Below, in pieces: positions 19,071-28,445 of a stretch of 64,000 bases of DNA. Position numbers and translations under genes: made by a program. The stretch's first letter is position 1. Each line of letters starts with the position of its first letter. Source of the stretch: JACVRW01 sp963771715 (lineage in GTDB: Bacteria; Actinomycetota; Thermoleophilia; Solirubrobacterales; Thermoleophilaceae); the NCBI GenBank assembly GCA_963771715.1, contig CAVYUQ010000003.1:496001-560000 (forward strand), written 5' to 3'. Below the pieces are notes generated by a model that worked only from the letters and a program-made list of their open reading frames with translations, was not told the DNA's origin and searched no databases.

Positions 19071-19768
19071 GAGTCTCGGAAGCGGTAGCCCACCCCGCGC
19101 ACCGTGAGGATCAGCTCAGGCGTCTTCGGCTCCTCCTCCAGCTTCTCGCGCAGGTGCCGGATGTGAACGTCGATCGTGCGCGGGTCGCGGTAGGACGCGT
19201 CGCCCCACACCCGCTCCAGCAGCATCGTCCTGCTGAACACGCGACCGGGTGCCCGCGCGAGCGCCGCGATGATCTCGAACTCCACGTAGGTGAGCCGCAC
19301 GGACTCGCCGCGAACCACGACGGATCGCTTCTCGAAGTCGATCGAGAGGTCGCCAGCGTCGATCGGCTCCTCGAACTGTGTCTCGGGCTGCGCAAGGGCG
19401 GCCCGCCGCAGGACGGCCTTCACGCGGCTGCGGAACTCGCGCACCGAGAACGGCTTGGTGATGTAGTCGTCCGCACCCAGCTCCAGGCCGAGGACCTTGT
19501 CCGTCTCCTCGGTCTTGGCGGTGAGCATGATGATCGGCACCGTGCTGCGCGAGCGGATCGCGCGGCAGACGTCGAAGCCGTCCATCCGCGGCAGCATCAC
19601 GTCGAGCACCACGAGGTCGAAGTTGTCGTCACGCAGGCGCTCGAGCGCCTCCCGCCCGTCGAGCGCGGGGATCACGTCGTAGCCCTCTTTGCGCAGCGGA
19701 TACGCCAGCAGCTTCTGGACCGAGAGCTCGTCGTCCACGAGCAGTATGCGAGGGGCAGAGATGCTCAA
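19067..19768 (-). CDS. OmpR/PhoB-family response regulator
   Basis: The 233-residue regulator has a receiver domain with Asp12-Asp13, phospho-accepting Asp56 in VLDVMLPRMDG, Thr in MLTAKTEE and Lys in DYITKPF. The winged-helix output domain has LTYVEFEIIAAL, VFSRTMLLERVWG and TIDVHIRHLREKLE. TTG at 19768 is the start. It heads the regulator-kinase-htrA operon and lies 71 bp from the divergent M28-like gene. Confidence 0.93.
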   Translation of the reverse strand: MSISAPRILLVDDELSVQKLLAYPLRKEGYDVIPALDGREALERLRDDNFDLVVLDVMLPRMDGFDVCRAIRSRSTVPIIMLTAKTEETDKVLGLELGADDYITKPFSVREFRSRVKAVLRRAALAQPETQFEEPIDAGDLSIDFEKRSVVVRGESVRLTYVEFEIIAALARAPGRVFSRTMLLERVWGDASYRDPRTIDVHIRHLREKLEEEPKTPELILTVRGVGYRFRDS

Positions 19769-19834
19769 CCTTCAAAAGTGTAGGTGGCTGCGCGCCGGGC
19801 AACGCCCGGCGCTCGCCCGACCGCGTAGGTTGAG
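19764..19834. promoter_or_regulatory. Nested inverted repeats in a divergent promoter region
   Basis: CTCAACCT at 19764-19771 is the exact reverse complement of AGGTTGAG at 19827-19834. Between them GCGCCGGGC (19792-19800) pairs with GCCCGGCGC (19804-19812) around the loop AAC. The structure covers the start of the response regulator gene and ends 5 bp before the GTG of the divergent gene. It could be an autoregulatory operator or an RNA hairpin in either leader. Confidence 0.35.
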
Positions 19835-19839
19835 GCCGC

Positions 19840-21633
19840 GTGATTGAACCGCGGGTGTACCGAGCGGCCTTCGTGCCGGCCCTGCTGGCGGTGGTGCTGG
19901 CCATGTTCTCGTTCGAGAGCAGGCCGAGGCCGCTGCCGCAGGGGCTGGCGGCCGACGTGCTGTTCGACGGCGCTCAGGCGGCCGAGCTGGCGGCGCGCAT
20001 CGCCACCGATGCACCCGACCGGCGGGCCGGCACGCGCGGCGATCTCGCCACGGCAGAGCTCGTGGCGGACACGTTTGCGGCGCGCGGGTTCGGCGGCGGC
20101 CGCGACGGGCGCCCGCATCTCCAGCGCTTCACGCATGCGGATCATGAGCTCGTGAACGTGATCGGCCTGCGGGCCGGGCGCTCGCGGCGCCAGATCGTGA
20201 TCGTTGCGGCCCGCGACGCCGCGACGGTACCGGAGGCGCCGGGGAGCGCCGCCGACACCGCCGCGCTGATGCAGCTGGCGCGCGTGTACCAGGGGCGGCC
20301 GTCGCAGAAGACGCTGGTGCTGGCGTCGGTGGACGGATCGAACCTGGGGGAGGTCGGGGCGCGGGAGCTGATCAGCGACCTCCCGGCGCCCGAGTTCGTG
20401 GACGCCGTGATCGTGGTCTCCGACCTCGGCTCGCACACCCACCGGGGCTCGCTCCTACAGGCGTGGTCGAACGACACGCGCCGCGCCGGCATCGGGCTCC
20501 AGCGCACGGCGGCGAACTCGATCCGCGAGGAGTTCGGCAGCTCCGCGGGCGGGAGCGGCGCGTTCGGCCAGTTCGCCCGGCTCTCGTTCCCAATCGGGAT
20601 CGGCTCGCAGGGCGTGCTGCTGGAGAAGGGCTACGACGCGATCCGGATCTCCGGCAGCGGGGAGCTGCCGCCGGACGGCGACGGCCCGGTCGAGGCGATC
20701 GACGAGGACCGGCTCGGCATGCTGGGGCGCGCCACGCTGCGGACGCTCACGGCGGTCGACCAGGGCGGGCGCCCGCAGCACGGGCCCGAGAGCTACGTCC
20801 AGGCCGTCAGCCAGGTACTGCCCGGCTGGGTGATCTCGCTGCTGGCCGGGACGCTGCTGCTTCCTGTGCTGGTCGCGTCCGTGGACGCCTTCGCTCGCGC
20901 GCGCCGGCGGCAGGTGGACGTGCTGCGCTGGCTGCGCTGGGTCGCCGCCTGGGTTGCCCCGTTCCTCGCGGTACTGGCGCTGGCCCAGTTCCTCGCCCTT
21001 GTCGGCGCCACGCCGGCGCCGCCACCCGCGCCCGTGCCGCCTGACGTGGTGCCTCTGGACGGGCCCGCGCTCGGCGTGCTGGGGGGAGTGGCCGTGGCGA
21101 TGGTGCTGGCGCTCCTCCTCGCCCGCTGGCTGGCTGCGAGGCCCGACCCGGACCTGCGCGAGCCGATCGAGCCGGGGGCGGGCGTGGCGCTCGCACTCGC
21201 GATTGCTGCCGGCTCGCTGCTGCTGTGGCTCGTGAACCCGTATGCCGGGCTGCTCGCCGTGCCGGCCGCGCACCTGTGGATGCTCACGGTGCTCACCCGT
21301 CCGATGCCGCCACGACGGTGGCGGGCCGTCCTGATCGGCGTGGGCGTGGCGCCCGCCGCCCTGGTGGCGATCTACTACCTGTTCGCCCTGTCGGTCGACC
21401 CGCTGCACGGCGCCTGGTACCTGCTCATGCTGCTCACCGGGCAGAGCGTCGGGATCGTGCTGGCGCTGATCGGCTGCCTGATGCTGGCGGCAGTCTGCGC
21501 CACCTCCGAGATCGCGTGGCGCAGCCCCGAGGACGAGGACGAGCAGGGACCGGACGGGCCGGCGGTCTACGGCCCCGGCTCGTACGCCGGGCCCGGCTCG
21601 CTCGGCGGCACTCAGTCGGCGCTCCGGCGCTGA
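19840..21633 (+). CDS. Membrane protein with degenerate M28-peptidase-like domain
   Basis: The 597-residue protein has one N-terminal membrane helix and an extracytoplasmic domain of about 300 residues. About seven hydrophobic segments form the second half. The soluble part follows the M28 aminopeptidase layout (RRAGTRGDLATAELVADTF, then QIVIVAARDAATVPEAPGSAADTAALMQLAR). The metal-binding HxD and D-N of active enzymes are replaced (AARDA, GSAADT), so catalysis is unlikely. It may be a scaffold or sensor. GTG at 19840 is the start; the gene is divergent from the stress operon. Confidence 0.72.
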   Translation: MIEPRVYRAAFVPALLAVVLAMFSFESRPRPLPQGLAADVLFDGAQAAELAARIATDAPDRRAGTRGDLATAELVADTFAARGFGGGRDGRPHLQRFTHADHELVNVIGLRAGRSRRQIVIVAARDAATVPEAPGSAADTAALMQLARVYQGRPSQKTLVLASVDGSNLGEVGARELISDLPAPEFVDAVIVVSDLGSHTHRGSLLQAWSNDTRRAGIGLQRTAANSIREEFGSSAGGSGAFGQFARLSFPIGIGSQGVLLEKGYDAIRISGSGELPPDGDGPVEAIDEDRLGMLGRATLRTLTAVDQGGRPQHGPESYVQAVSQVLPGWVISLLAGTLLLPVLVASVDAFARARRRQVDVLRWLRWVAAWVAPFLAVLALAQFLALVGATPAPPPAPVPPDVVPLDGPALGVLGGVAVAMVLALLLARWLAARPDPDLREPIEPGAGVALALAIAAGSLLLWLVNPYAGLLAVPAAHLWMLTVLTRPMPPRRWRAVLIGVGVAPAALVAIYYLFALSVDPLHGAWYLLMLLTGQSVGIVLALIGCLMLAAVCATSEIAWRSPEDEDEQGPDGPAVYGPGSYAGPGSLGGTQSALRR

Positions 21634-21724
21634 CTGGCCGGATGTCCGGGTTTTGACGAGCGCGCGGCGCGAGAAGCATCGGGCGTGCCGATAACCGGTC
21701 CTGTAACAAGGGGAGGTGCGGGGG

Positions 21725-21895
21725 ATGGATCGCAGGGGAGTCGACGACTCGCTCAGGCGCAGCGTCGAGCGGGGTGAGTACGTGGTGGATTCGCGCGCGG
21801 TCGCGAGGGCGATCCTGCGTTCAAGGGTGCTCGTAGCCGCGCAGGCCAGAGACGGGGCCTTCCGCCCCGAGAAGAACCAGTCCACCACCGGCTGA
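21725..21895 (+). CDS. Small FlgM-like protein
   Basis: A 56-residue frame opens at ATG 21725 behind a good ribosome site (GGGGAGGTG). GEYVVDSRAVARAILRSR resembles the C-terminal helix region of anti-sigma-28 factor FlgM. The last 75 bases run antisense through the 3' end of thiL, whose C terminus is clearly conserved, so both strands would be coding there. Homology is by eye only and the protein is shorter than typical FlgM. Confidence 0.45.
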   Translation: MDRRGVDDSLRRSVERGEYVVDSRAVARAILRSRVLVAAQARDGAFRPEKNQSTTG

Positions 21896-22726
21896 TACCT
21901 CGCCCACCCAGGTGAGCGGGGCGGCCGCCTCGGCGGCCGCCCGGCGCTCCCGCGGCACGGTCACGAGCAGCTCGTAGTCGTCGCCGCCGGTGACCGCTTC
22001 CTCCGCGCTCACGCCTGACGCAAGCGGGACCGCGTCCAGGCGCACCGCCAGCGCCACGCCGCTGCGGTCCGCCACGTGGCGGGCGTCGGTGGCGAGTCCG
22101 TCGCTCAAGTCGATCATCGCGCTGGCCCCCGCGCGCGCCAGCGCGGCGCCGCTCTCGAGCCGCGGCAGCGGCCGCAGGTGGCGCGCCACGAGCTCCGCCG
22201 GCTCGGTCTCTCCGGCGGCGAGCACCCGCCGGCCCGCCTCGGAGCCGCCGAGCTCGCCCGTCACGCCCACGAGGTCGCCCGGCGCGGCGCCGTCGCGACC
22301 CACGAGGTCGTCCTCGCGATCGGCCCAGCCCACCACGGTCACGGTCACCACGAGCAGCCCGCCGCGCACCACGTCACCGCCGGCGATCGTGACGCCACAG
22401 CTCGCGGCGAGCTCCTCCATGCCCTGGACCAGCTCGAGCGCATCCACGAACCCCTCCGGCAGCACCACCGACACGTACGCCTCGCCCGCCTCGGCGCCCA
22501 TGGCGGCCAGGTCCGAGAGCGCGGTGGCGAGCGCCTTCCAGCCGATGTCGCGAGCGCCGTGAGTGGCGCGCTCGAAGTGCACGCCGTCGACCAGCGTGTC
22601 GATGGACGTCACCGCGAACGGCCGCGTGCGCGTGACGGCCGCGTCGTCGCCGGTCCAGCGCACCAGCCGGCCGCTCCGGTCGCTGAGCGTGGCCTCGATC
22701 GCTGCGATCAGGTCGAGCTCGGCCAC
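21821..22726 (-). CDS. thiL: Thiamine-monophosphate kinase
   Basis: ThiL phosphorylates thiamine monophosphate to thiamine diphosphate. The 301-residue protein has the metal and ATP motifs WTGDDAAV, SIDTLVDGVHF, DLAAMGAEAGEAYVS, GGDVVRG, IDLSDGLATDARH and GGDDYELL. GTG at 22726 matches the family start (VAELDLIAAIE); the open frame upstream overlaps the PBP gene and is not conserved. It lies 10 bp downstream of the PBP stop. Confidence 0.9.
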   Translation of the reverse strand: MAELDLIAAIEATLSDRSGRLVRWTGDDAAVTRTRPFAVTSIDTLVDGVHFERATHGARDIGWKALATALSDLAAMGAEAGEAYVSVVLPEGFVDALELVQGMEELAASCGVTIAGGDVVRGGLLVVTVTVVGWADREDDLVGRDGAAPGDLVGVTGELGGSEAGRRVLAAGETEPAELVARHLRPLPRLESGAALARAGASAMIDLSDGLATDARHVADRSGVALAVRLDAVPLASGVSAEEAVTGGDDYELLVTVPRERRAAAEAAAPLTWVGEVSAGGGLVLLGAEGPVSGLRGYEHP

Positions 22727-22736
22727 GGGCGCGGCA

Positions 22737-24857
22737 TCAGCCGGGTGCGGCGGTGCCGCCCGGCTCGCTCTTCTTGCCGTTCCCGTTGCCGTTACCGGGC
22801 AGCGGCACCTCGGGTGCCTGCTCAGGCGTCTCGGTCTCGGGCACGTCGAGCGGCGCCTGCTCGTAGAAGCGCGGGTCGTACTTCGGGTCGGGCGTCGTGG
22901 TGCTCGGCGCGTAGTACTGGCTGCTGCCCGACCGGCCGGTGCTGGAGTACTTGCCGAAGAAGGGTGAGAACTCGGCGGGCTCCGCCGGCTCCGGGAAGTC
23001 GTCGCAGAAATCACCGTGGGCGGGAAGCATGAAAGCGTGCCAGACGGGCGCGGCGTAGGTGCCCCCCTGGGCGCCCGGCATGGCGACGCCGGCGTTCGGA
23101 TAGCCGACCCAGACGGCAGCCGAGAGCTCCGGGGTATAGCCCACGAACCAAGCGTCCTTCGCCTCGTCGGTCGTGCCGGTCTTCCCAGCTGCCGGGCAGC
23201 CGTAGTTGGCGGCGGTCCCCGTGCCCGACTGGACGTTCATCTTGAGGACCTTGGTCACCTCGTACGCCTCTCCGTCCGTGAGCACGCGCTTGCCTTCCGC
23301 GCCGGCGAGCTTCTCGCTCTTGCCGTCCGGGAACACGACCCGCTCGATGCCGGTTGGGCGGTGACGGATGCCCCCACTCGCGAGGGTGGCGTACGCGCCA
23401 GCCATCTCCAGCGGGGTGACGCCGAGGGTCAGGCCTCCGAGGCCCTCGGCGGGGTAGCAGTCGAGGTGGGTCGTGATTCCGAGCAGCTTGGCGGTCTCGC
23501 ACACCTTCTTCGGACCCAGGTCGAGGATCAGCTGCGCATACACCGTGTTGTCCGACGACAGGGTGGCGCGGGTGAGGCTGACGGTGCCGATGTACGAGTT
23601 CCCGAATGTCTTGACTTCCCAGTGCCCGTAGTCGGGGTCGTTGATGTTCAGCGGCTTCGAGGTGTAGTAGGTGGAGTTCGGGTTCACCCCCTGCCGGATC
23701 GCCGTCGTGAGCACGAACGTCTTGAACGCCGAGCCCGGCTGCCGGTGGCCCTGCGCGGCCAGGTTGAACTTGCTGTTCTGATAGGTCCCGCTCGAAGCCA
23801 TGGCCCTGATCTTCCCGGTCGCCGGGTCGATGGCAACGAGCGCCGAGCTCGGGCCGGCGGGATCGCCGTAGTACGAGTTGATCGCCTCGCGCGCGGAGTC
23901 CTGAAGCGCCGGATCGATCGTCGTGTGGATACGCAGGCCGCCGCGCCGCACCACGCCGACGCCGTAGCGGTCGATCAGCTTGTCCTGCACGTAGTCGAAG
24001 AAGTAGGGCTCGCGGCGCTGGATGTACCGGGTGCCGGGGCGGAGACCCAGCCCCCGCTGAGACGCCCTGTCCGCCTCGGCCTGGGTGATGTACCCGTTCT
24101 TGACCATCTGCCGGAGCACCTCGTTGCGTCGTGCGAGGGCTGCCTCGGGGTTCCGGAAGGGGTTGTACTCGGACGGTGCCTGCGGCAGGCCGGCCAGCAG
24201 CGCCGACTGGTACAGCCTGAGACCCCTGGCGTGCTTGTTGAAGAACGTGACCGCTGCGGCCTCCACACCAATTGCCGTGCGGCCGCCGACCGTCCCATAG
24301 GGCACGGAGTTGAGGTAGTTGTGCAGGATCCAGGTCTTCGAGTGCTCGTCCTCGAGCTCGGAGGCGAGCTTCGCTTCGCGGATCTTGCGGTTGAAGTCGC
24401 GCTTGGGGTCCTTGATGTAGAGCGCGCGGACGAGCTGCTGGGTGATGGTCGAGCCGCCCTGCACGGTCTTGCCGGACTCGAGGTTCTTGATGCCGGCGCG
24501 CACGATGGCGTTGAGGTCCACGCCGTCGTGCTTGTAGAAGCGCTCGTCCTCGATCGCGACGGTGGCGCGGCGCAGGTGCACCGGGATGTCTCGCCATGGG
24601 ACGACGCGGCGGAGCACGTCCGACTGGATGAAACCGAGGCGCGAGCCGTCGGCCGCGTAGATGGCTGAGAGCTGCCCCTTGTCTGCCGGCTTGAGCTCGG
24701 AGATATCGGGCGCGGACGCGGCTATAGCGAGCACGTAGCCGACCGCCGAGAGGACGGCGATCACGGAGACGGTGGCGAGGACGCCCAGGCCGAGCAGCAC
24801 GGAGCTGCGTCCGGTATGGCGCTTTCGCCTCCTCGACTTTCGCTGACGTTGGGTCAT
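22737..24857 (-). CDS. Class A penicillin-binding protein
   Basis: This 706-residue bifunctional enzyme polymerises and cross-links peptidoglycan. A basic cytoplasmic head and one membrane helix (residues 19-47) come first. The GT51 domain has EDERF (catalytic Glu103) and QGGSTITQQLVR. The transpeptidase has SxxK in PGSAFKTF, SDN in LSSDNTVYAQ and KTGTT. The C terminus is a low-complexity Pro/Ser tail ending NGNGNGKKSE. ATG at 24857 gives a plausible N terminus; the frame extends to 24923. Confidence 0.92.
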   Translation of the reverse strand: MTQRQRKSRRRKRHTGRSSVLLGLGVLATVSVIAVLSAVGYVLAIAASAPDISELKPADKGQLSAIYAADGSRLGFIQSDVLRRVVPWRDIPVHLRRATVAIEDERFYKHDGVDLNAIVRAGIKNLESGKTVQGGSTITQQLVRALYIKDPKRDFNRKIREAKLASELEDEHSKTWILHNYLNSVPYGTVGGRTAIGVEAAAVTFFNKHARGLRLYQSALLAGLPQAPSEYNPFRNPEAALARRNEVLRQMVKNGYITQAEADRASQRGLGLRPGTRYIQRREPYFFDYVQDKLIDRYGVGVVRRGGLRIHTTIDPALQDSAREAINSYYGDPAGPSSALVAIDPATGKIRAMASSGTYQNSKFNLAAQGHRQPGSAFKTFVLTTAIRQGVNPNSTYYTSKPLNINDPDYGHWEVKTFGNSYIGTVSLTRATLSSDNTVYAQLILDLGPKKVCETAKLLGITTHLDCYPAEGLGGLTLGVTPLEMAGAYATLASGGIRHRPTGIERVVFPDGKSEKLAGAEGKRVLTDGEAYEVTKVLKMNVQSGTGTAANYGCPAAGKTGTTDEAKDAWFVGYTPELSAAVWVGYPNAGVAMPGAQGGTYAAPVWHAFMLPAHGDFCDDFPEPAEPAEFSPFFGKYSSTGRSGSSQYYAPSTTTPDPKYDPRFYEQAPLDVPETETPEQAPEVPLPGNGNGNGKKSEPGGTAAPG

Positions 24858-24882
24858 TAAAACGTTCGGTGGCGAACCACGC

Positions 24883-25668
24883 TCAGGCCTCGGTTGAGGA
24901 TAGTGCGTGCTCCCGCAGCTCACGCAGCCAGCGCAGCCGCAGCTCCGCCGCCCTCTGGCCCCGCTCAGCGGGGCTGGGCGCCCAGGTGGTCGCGCTGAGC
25001 CGCACGCCCTCCTTGTCGACCTCGGCCACGGACACGTCGATGCCGGCGTCCTCGTCGCGGATCAGCTCCATCGCCTTGTCGAGGTCCGCGTCGGGCGGTA
25101 GCCATACCGACACCTCCACCTGGACGCGCGGGTCGAGAATCGTGTGGTTCAGCACCGAACTCTGCGCCAGACGCTCGTTCGGGACGATCAGGCGACGGCC
25201 GTCGTCGAGCCGGATGTAGGTGTAGGTGAGCTTCACGTCCTCGACCTCGCCGGTCTGCTCCTCGAAGGTCACGAGGTCGCCGATGCGGATCGGCTGCGTG
25301 ATGGCGAGCAGGATCCCGGCGATGGCGTTGGCGAGCGTCTGGCGGGCGGCGAAGCCGACCACGAGGCCGACCACCGCGGACGAGGCGAGGACCCCCTTCG
25401 CCACGCCGGAGACCTCGTCGATCTGCGACGCCGCCACCGCCACGCCGATCAGCAGGATGAGCGCATTGGTGAGCCGGCGGACCAGCCTGAGCCGGGTCTG
25501 GGTCGCCGGCGAGAGCTCTCCCCTGGACACGAGCTCGCCCACCCGTGCGCCACGCTTGGCGATCGTGCGGTCCACCAGCGCCGCGATCACGAACGCAATC
25601 GCGATCGCGGCCCCGGCAACGATCCAGTCGTCGCTCGAGGTTGCGGTGTAGAAATGCGCGTCCGGCAT
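24883..25668 (-). CDS. Small-conductance mechanosensitive channel (MscS family)
   Basis: The 261-residue protein has about three membrane helices; the pore helix is the Gly/Ala-rich SSAVVGLVVGFAARQTLANAI. The MscS beta domain follows (RIGDLVTFEEQTGEVEDVKLTYT, VPNERLAQSSVLN). It is predicted to release solutes on hypo-osmotic shock. ATG at 25668 is chosen because conserved residues begin just after it. The gene is divergent from the PIG-V gene and sits 25 bp before the PBP start. Confidence 0.88.
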   Translation of the reverse strand: MPDAHFYTATSSDDWIVAGAAIAIAFVIAALVDRTIAKRGARVGELVSRGELSPATQTRLRLVRRLTNALILLIGVAVAASQIDEVSGVAKGVLASSAVVGLVVGFAARQTLANAIAGILLAITQPIRIGDLVTFEEQTGEVEDVKLTYTYIRLDDGRRLIVPNERLAQSSVLNHTILDPRVQVEVSVWLPPDADLDKAMELIRDEDAGIDVSVAEVDKEGVRLSATTWAPSPAERGQRAAELRLRWLRELREHALSSTEA

Positions 25669-25711
25669 GGCGTATGAGGCTACCCCCACCCGCGCACGGA
25701 CAATCGCGGCC

Positions 25712-26927
25712 GTGCGCGACTCCGAGGCGTTTCGCGCCGCATTGCGCGTGGCCGTATCGACCCGCGCCGCGGTGCTCCTCGTGGCGGTCTTCGCCGCCCT
25801 CTCCTTCGGTCCTGCGGCGGGCGGGCTGGCGCACAGGAACGCCGAGAAGTTCGACGAGCCGTCGCTCACGCACGCGCTTGGCCGATCCGCTGCTCGCGCC
25901 GCTCGCCCGCTGGGACTCCGTCTGGTACCTGCGCATCGCGGACTCCGGGTACGGCGACAGCGCTCCGCGCGCCGCCTTCTTCCCGCTCTACCCGCTGCTG
26001 GTGCGGGCCGTCGCGACACCGTTCGGGGCATCCGAGGGCGCGCTGCTCGTGGCGGCGTACGCCGTGTCGCTGGCCGCTTTCCTGGGTGCGCTGTTTCTCC
26101 TGTACCGGCTCGCGGAGCTCGAGCTGGGCCGGCGGCTCGCGCGTCCCACGCTGCTGCTGCTCGCGGTCTTCCCGGCCGCGGTGTACTTCGGAGCGCCGTA
26201 CTCGGAGAGCCTCTTCCTCCTGCTGGCGGTGGGCGCCTTCTACGCGGCGCGCAGCGGGCACTGGGCCTGGGCCGGCAGCTGCGCGGCGCTCGCGTCCGGC
26301 ACTCGCAGCGCCGGGCTGCTGCTCCTGATCCCGCTCGCCATGCTCTGGTGGGGCTCGCGGCCGCGGCGACCGCGCGACGCCGCGTGGCTGCTGCTCGCCC
26401 CGCTCGGGATCGCCGCGTACGCCGCGTGGCTCGGCCTCGTGGAGGGCGACGCGCTGCGCTTCCTCGACGTCCAGGAGGCATGGTCGCGCGAGCTCAGCGT
26501 GCCGCTGGCCGGGGCGTGGGACGGCCTCGTGGCGGCCGTGGACGGCGTCCGCCAGCTGGCGTCCGGCTCGCGCACGCCGGTCTACTTCGAGGTCGCAGCC
26601 GGAGACCCGTTCCGGATCGCGGCCATCAACGTGATGCTGTTCGTGACGCTGGTGTTCGCGGTGGTGGCGTGTGTGGGCGTCTGGCGGCGGCTGCCGCGCG
26701 CCTACGGCGCCTGGGTGGCGGCCTCGCTGCTGCTGCCGCTGACCTTTCCGGTCACGCCGCAGCCGCTGATGTCGCTGCCGCGCTTCGTGGCGGTGCTGTT
26801 CCCGCTCTTCATGTGGCTCGCGATCGTCTGCGACGAGCGCCGCAACACGGATCTGGTGGCCGCCGCGTTCGCAATCGGCCTCGGCCTCTTCACTGCCCAG
26901 TACGCGAGCTGGCATTGGATCTCGTGA
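25712..26927 (+). CDS. PIG-V-type mannosyltransferase (reading frame interrupted by +1 base)
   Basis: This polytopic GT-C enzyme of about 400 residues belongs to the PIG-V group, which uses a lipid-linked mannose donor. The first loop motif LARWDSVWYLRIADSGY carries the catalytic Asp region, and about ten hydrophobic helices follow. The N-terminal helix (STRAAVLLVAVFAALSFG) is in a different frame. Removing one T from GCGCTTGGCC near 25879 joins them as SLTHALADPLLAPLARWD. GTG at 25712 is the likely start, though an ATG at 25667 is possible. Its stop overlaps the HAD start. Confidence 0.8.
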
Positions 26928-27598
26928 GCGGCGGGGTCAAGGCGGTCCTGCTCGACGCCCTCGGCACCCTGGTGGAGCTCCAGCCCCCGGCGCCTCGTCT
27001 CCAGCGGCTGCTGGCCCAGGCGGGCTTCGAGGTGAGCGAGGAGCGGGCCGCCGCCGGGTTCGCGGCGGAGATCGCCTACTACCTCGACCACCATCTGGAG
27101 GGGTCCGACCCCGAGCGGCTGGAGCGGCTGCGCGACCGCTGTGCGGAGGAGATGCGAAGGGCCCTGGAGCTCCCGGACCTCGACCACGCGACCGCGCGCC
27201 GCGCGATGCTGGAGGCGCTCGAGTTCCGGCCGTATCCGGACGTGCTGCCCGCGCTCGAGGAGCTGCGCGGGCGCGGAGTGACGCTCGTGGTGGCGAGCAA
27301 CTGGGACTGCTCGCTGCCGGAGTGGCTCGGGCCGACGGGAATCACCGAGCTGGTCGACGGCGTGGTCACCTCGGCGGAGGTCGGCGCACCGAAGCCCGAT
27401 CCGCGCGTGTTTGAGCGGGCGCTGGCGATTGCGGGCGCGGCGCCCTCCGAGGCGCTCCACGTGGGCGACAAGGTGGACAACGACGTCCAGGGCGCCGCCG
27501 CGGCCGGCGTGCGGGCCGTTCTGCTCCAGCGAGAGGGCGACCCGCCGCCGGGCGTGGAGGCCGTGCGCTCACTTCGGGAGCTCGCCGCCCTACTCTGA
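26924..27598 (+). CDS. HAD-superfamily hydrolase
   Basis: The 224-residue protein has HAD motif I as LLDALGTLV (nucleophile Asp, with Leu at the usual +2 Asp position), motif II VVASNWD, motif III Lys in GAPKPDPRVF and motif IV HVGDKVDNDVQGA. The helical cap is of the C1 type. The missing +2 Asp suggests a role other than a standard phosphatase, or altered efficiency. GTG at 26924 overlaps the PIG-V stop. Confidence 0.82.
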   Translation: MSGGVKAVLLDALGTLVELQPPAPRLQRLLAQAGFEVSEERAAAGFAAEIAYYLDHHLEGSDPERLERLRDRCAEEMRRALELPDLDHATARRAMLEALEFRPYPDVLPALEELRGRGVTLVVASNWDCSLPEWLGPTGITELVDGVVTSAEVGAPKPDPRVFERALAIAGAAPSEALHVGDKVDNDVQGAAAAGVRAVLLQREGDPPPGVEAVRSLRELAALL

Positions 27599-27604
27599 CT
27601 TGCC

Positions 27605-28435
27605 GTGGAGCGCGTTTCGATCGATCCCACGCCGCCGCCGCCCGAGCGCCCGGAGCTGCCCGCGGGCGCCGGCCCGCGCTGGCCGGCGTGGTACGCCGGC
27701 GTGGGCTTCCTAGTCGCGCTCATCGCCACGCTCGTGGTCGTGGGCATCGTGGCCGCGGCCACCGGCGCGACATCGGACGACGAGGACGCCACCTTCACCG
27801 TGGTGGCCACGTTTCTCCAGAGTGTGATCTTCATCGGGACGGCCGTGCTGTTCGCGTCCTTCGCCGGCAAGCCGCGCCCGGAGCAGTTCGGATTGCGGCG
27901 GTCGCGCTTCTGGCCGACGGTGGGCTGGGCTGTGCTGGGGCTGATGTCCTTCTACGCGCTCGCCGCGCTCTACACGGCCATCGTCCAGCCCGACACCGAG
28001 CAGACCGTGGCGCAGGACCTCGGTGCCGACCAGGGCACGCTCGGCATGATCGCCGCCGGCTTCATGGTCGTCTGTGTCGCACCCGTGGCCGAGGAGTTCT
28101 TCTTCCGCGGCTTCTTCTACCGAGCCCTGCGCAGCCGCTACTCGGTGCTCTTGGCCGCCCTGATCGACGGGATCCTGTTCGGCGTCATCCACTGGGACCT
28201 CTCGTCGGCGGACAGCCTCCTGATCATCCCGCCGCTGGCGGGGCTCGGCTTCGTGTTCTGCCTCGTCTACGAGCGCACGGGCTCGCTGTACCCCGTGATC
28301 GCCCTCCACGCCTTCAACAACGCGATCGCGTTCGGGGTCACCGTTGACGACGCCAGCGTGTCGCTCGTGTTCGGCTCGCTGATGCTGCTCGCCTGCACGG
28401 TTGCGCCGCGAGCACAGCGGACGGCCATGGCATAG
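27605..28435 (+). CDS. CPBP-family intramembrane metalloprotease
   Basis: The 276-residue protein has about seven membrane segments and the three CPBP/Rce1 motifs: EExxxR in VAEEFFFRGFFYR, FxxxH in ILFGVIHWD, and HxxxN in ALHAFNNA. All proposed catalytic residues are present. In bacteria such proteins act in bacteriocin self-immunity or membrane protein processing, and the substrate here is unknown. GTG at 27605 is 6 bp after the HAD stop. Confidence 0.85.
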   Translation: MERVSIDPTPPPPERPELPAGAGPRWPAWYAGVGFLVALIATLVVVGIVAAATGATSDDEDATFTVVATFLQSVIFIGTAVLFASFAGKPRPEQFGLRRSRFWPTVGWAVLGLMSFYALAALYTAIVQPDTEQTVAQDLGADQGTLGMIAAGFMVVCVAPVAEEFFFRGFFYRALRSRYSVLLAALIDGILFGVIHWDLSSADSLLIIPPLAGLGFVFCLVYERTGSLYPVIALHAFNNAIAFGVTVDDASVSLVFGSLMLLACTVAPRAQRTAMA

Positions 28436-28445
28436 TGGGCGCCCT

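Noticed and set aside
25667..27598. Apparent 643-residue protein joining a PIG-V N terminus to the HAD hydrolase
   Set aside because: The middle is a shadow of the PIG-V transferase, whose true frame differs after an extra base near 25879. The HAD gene has its own GTG start.
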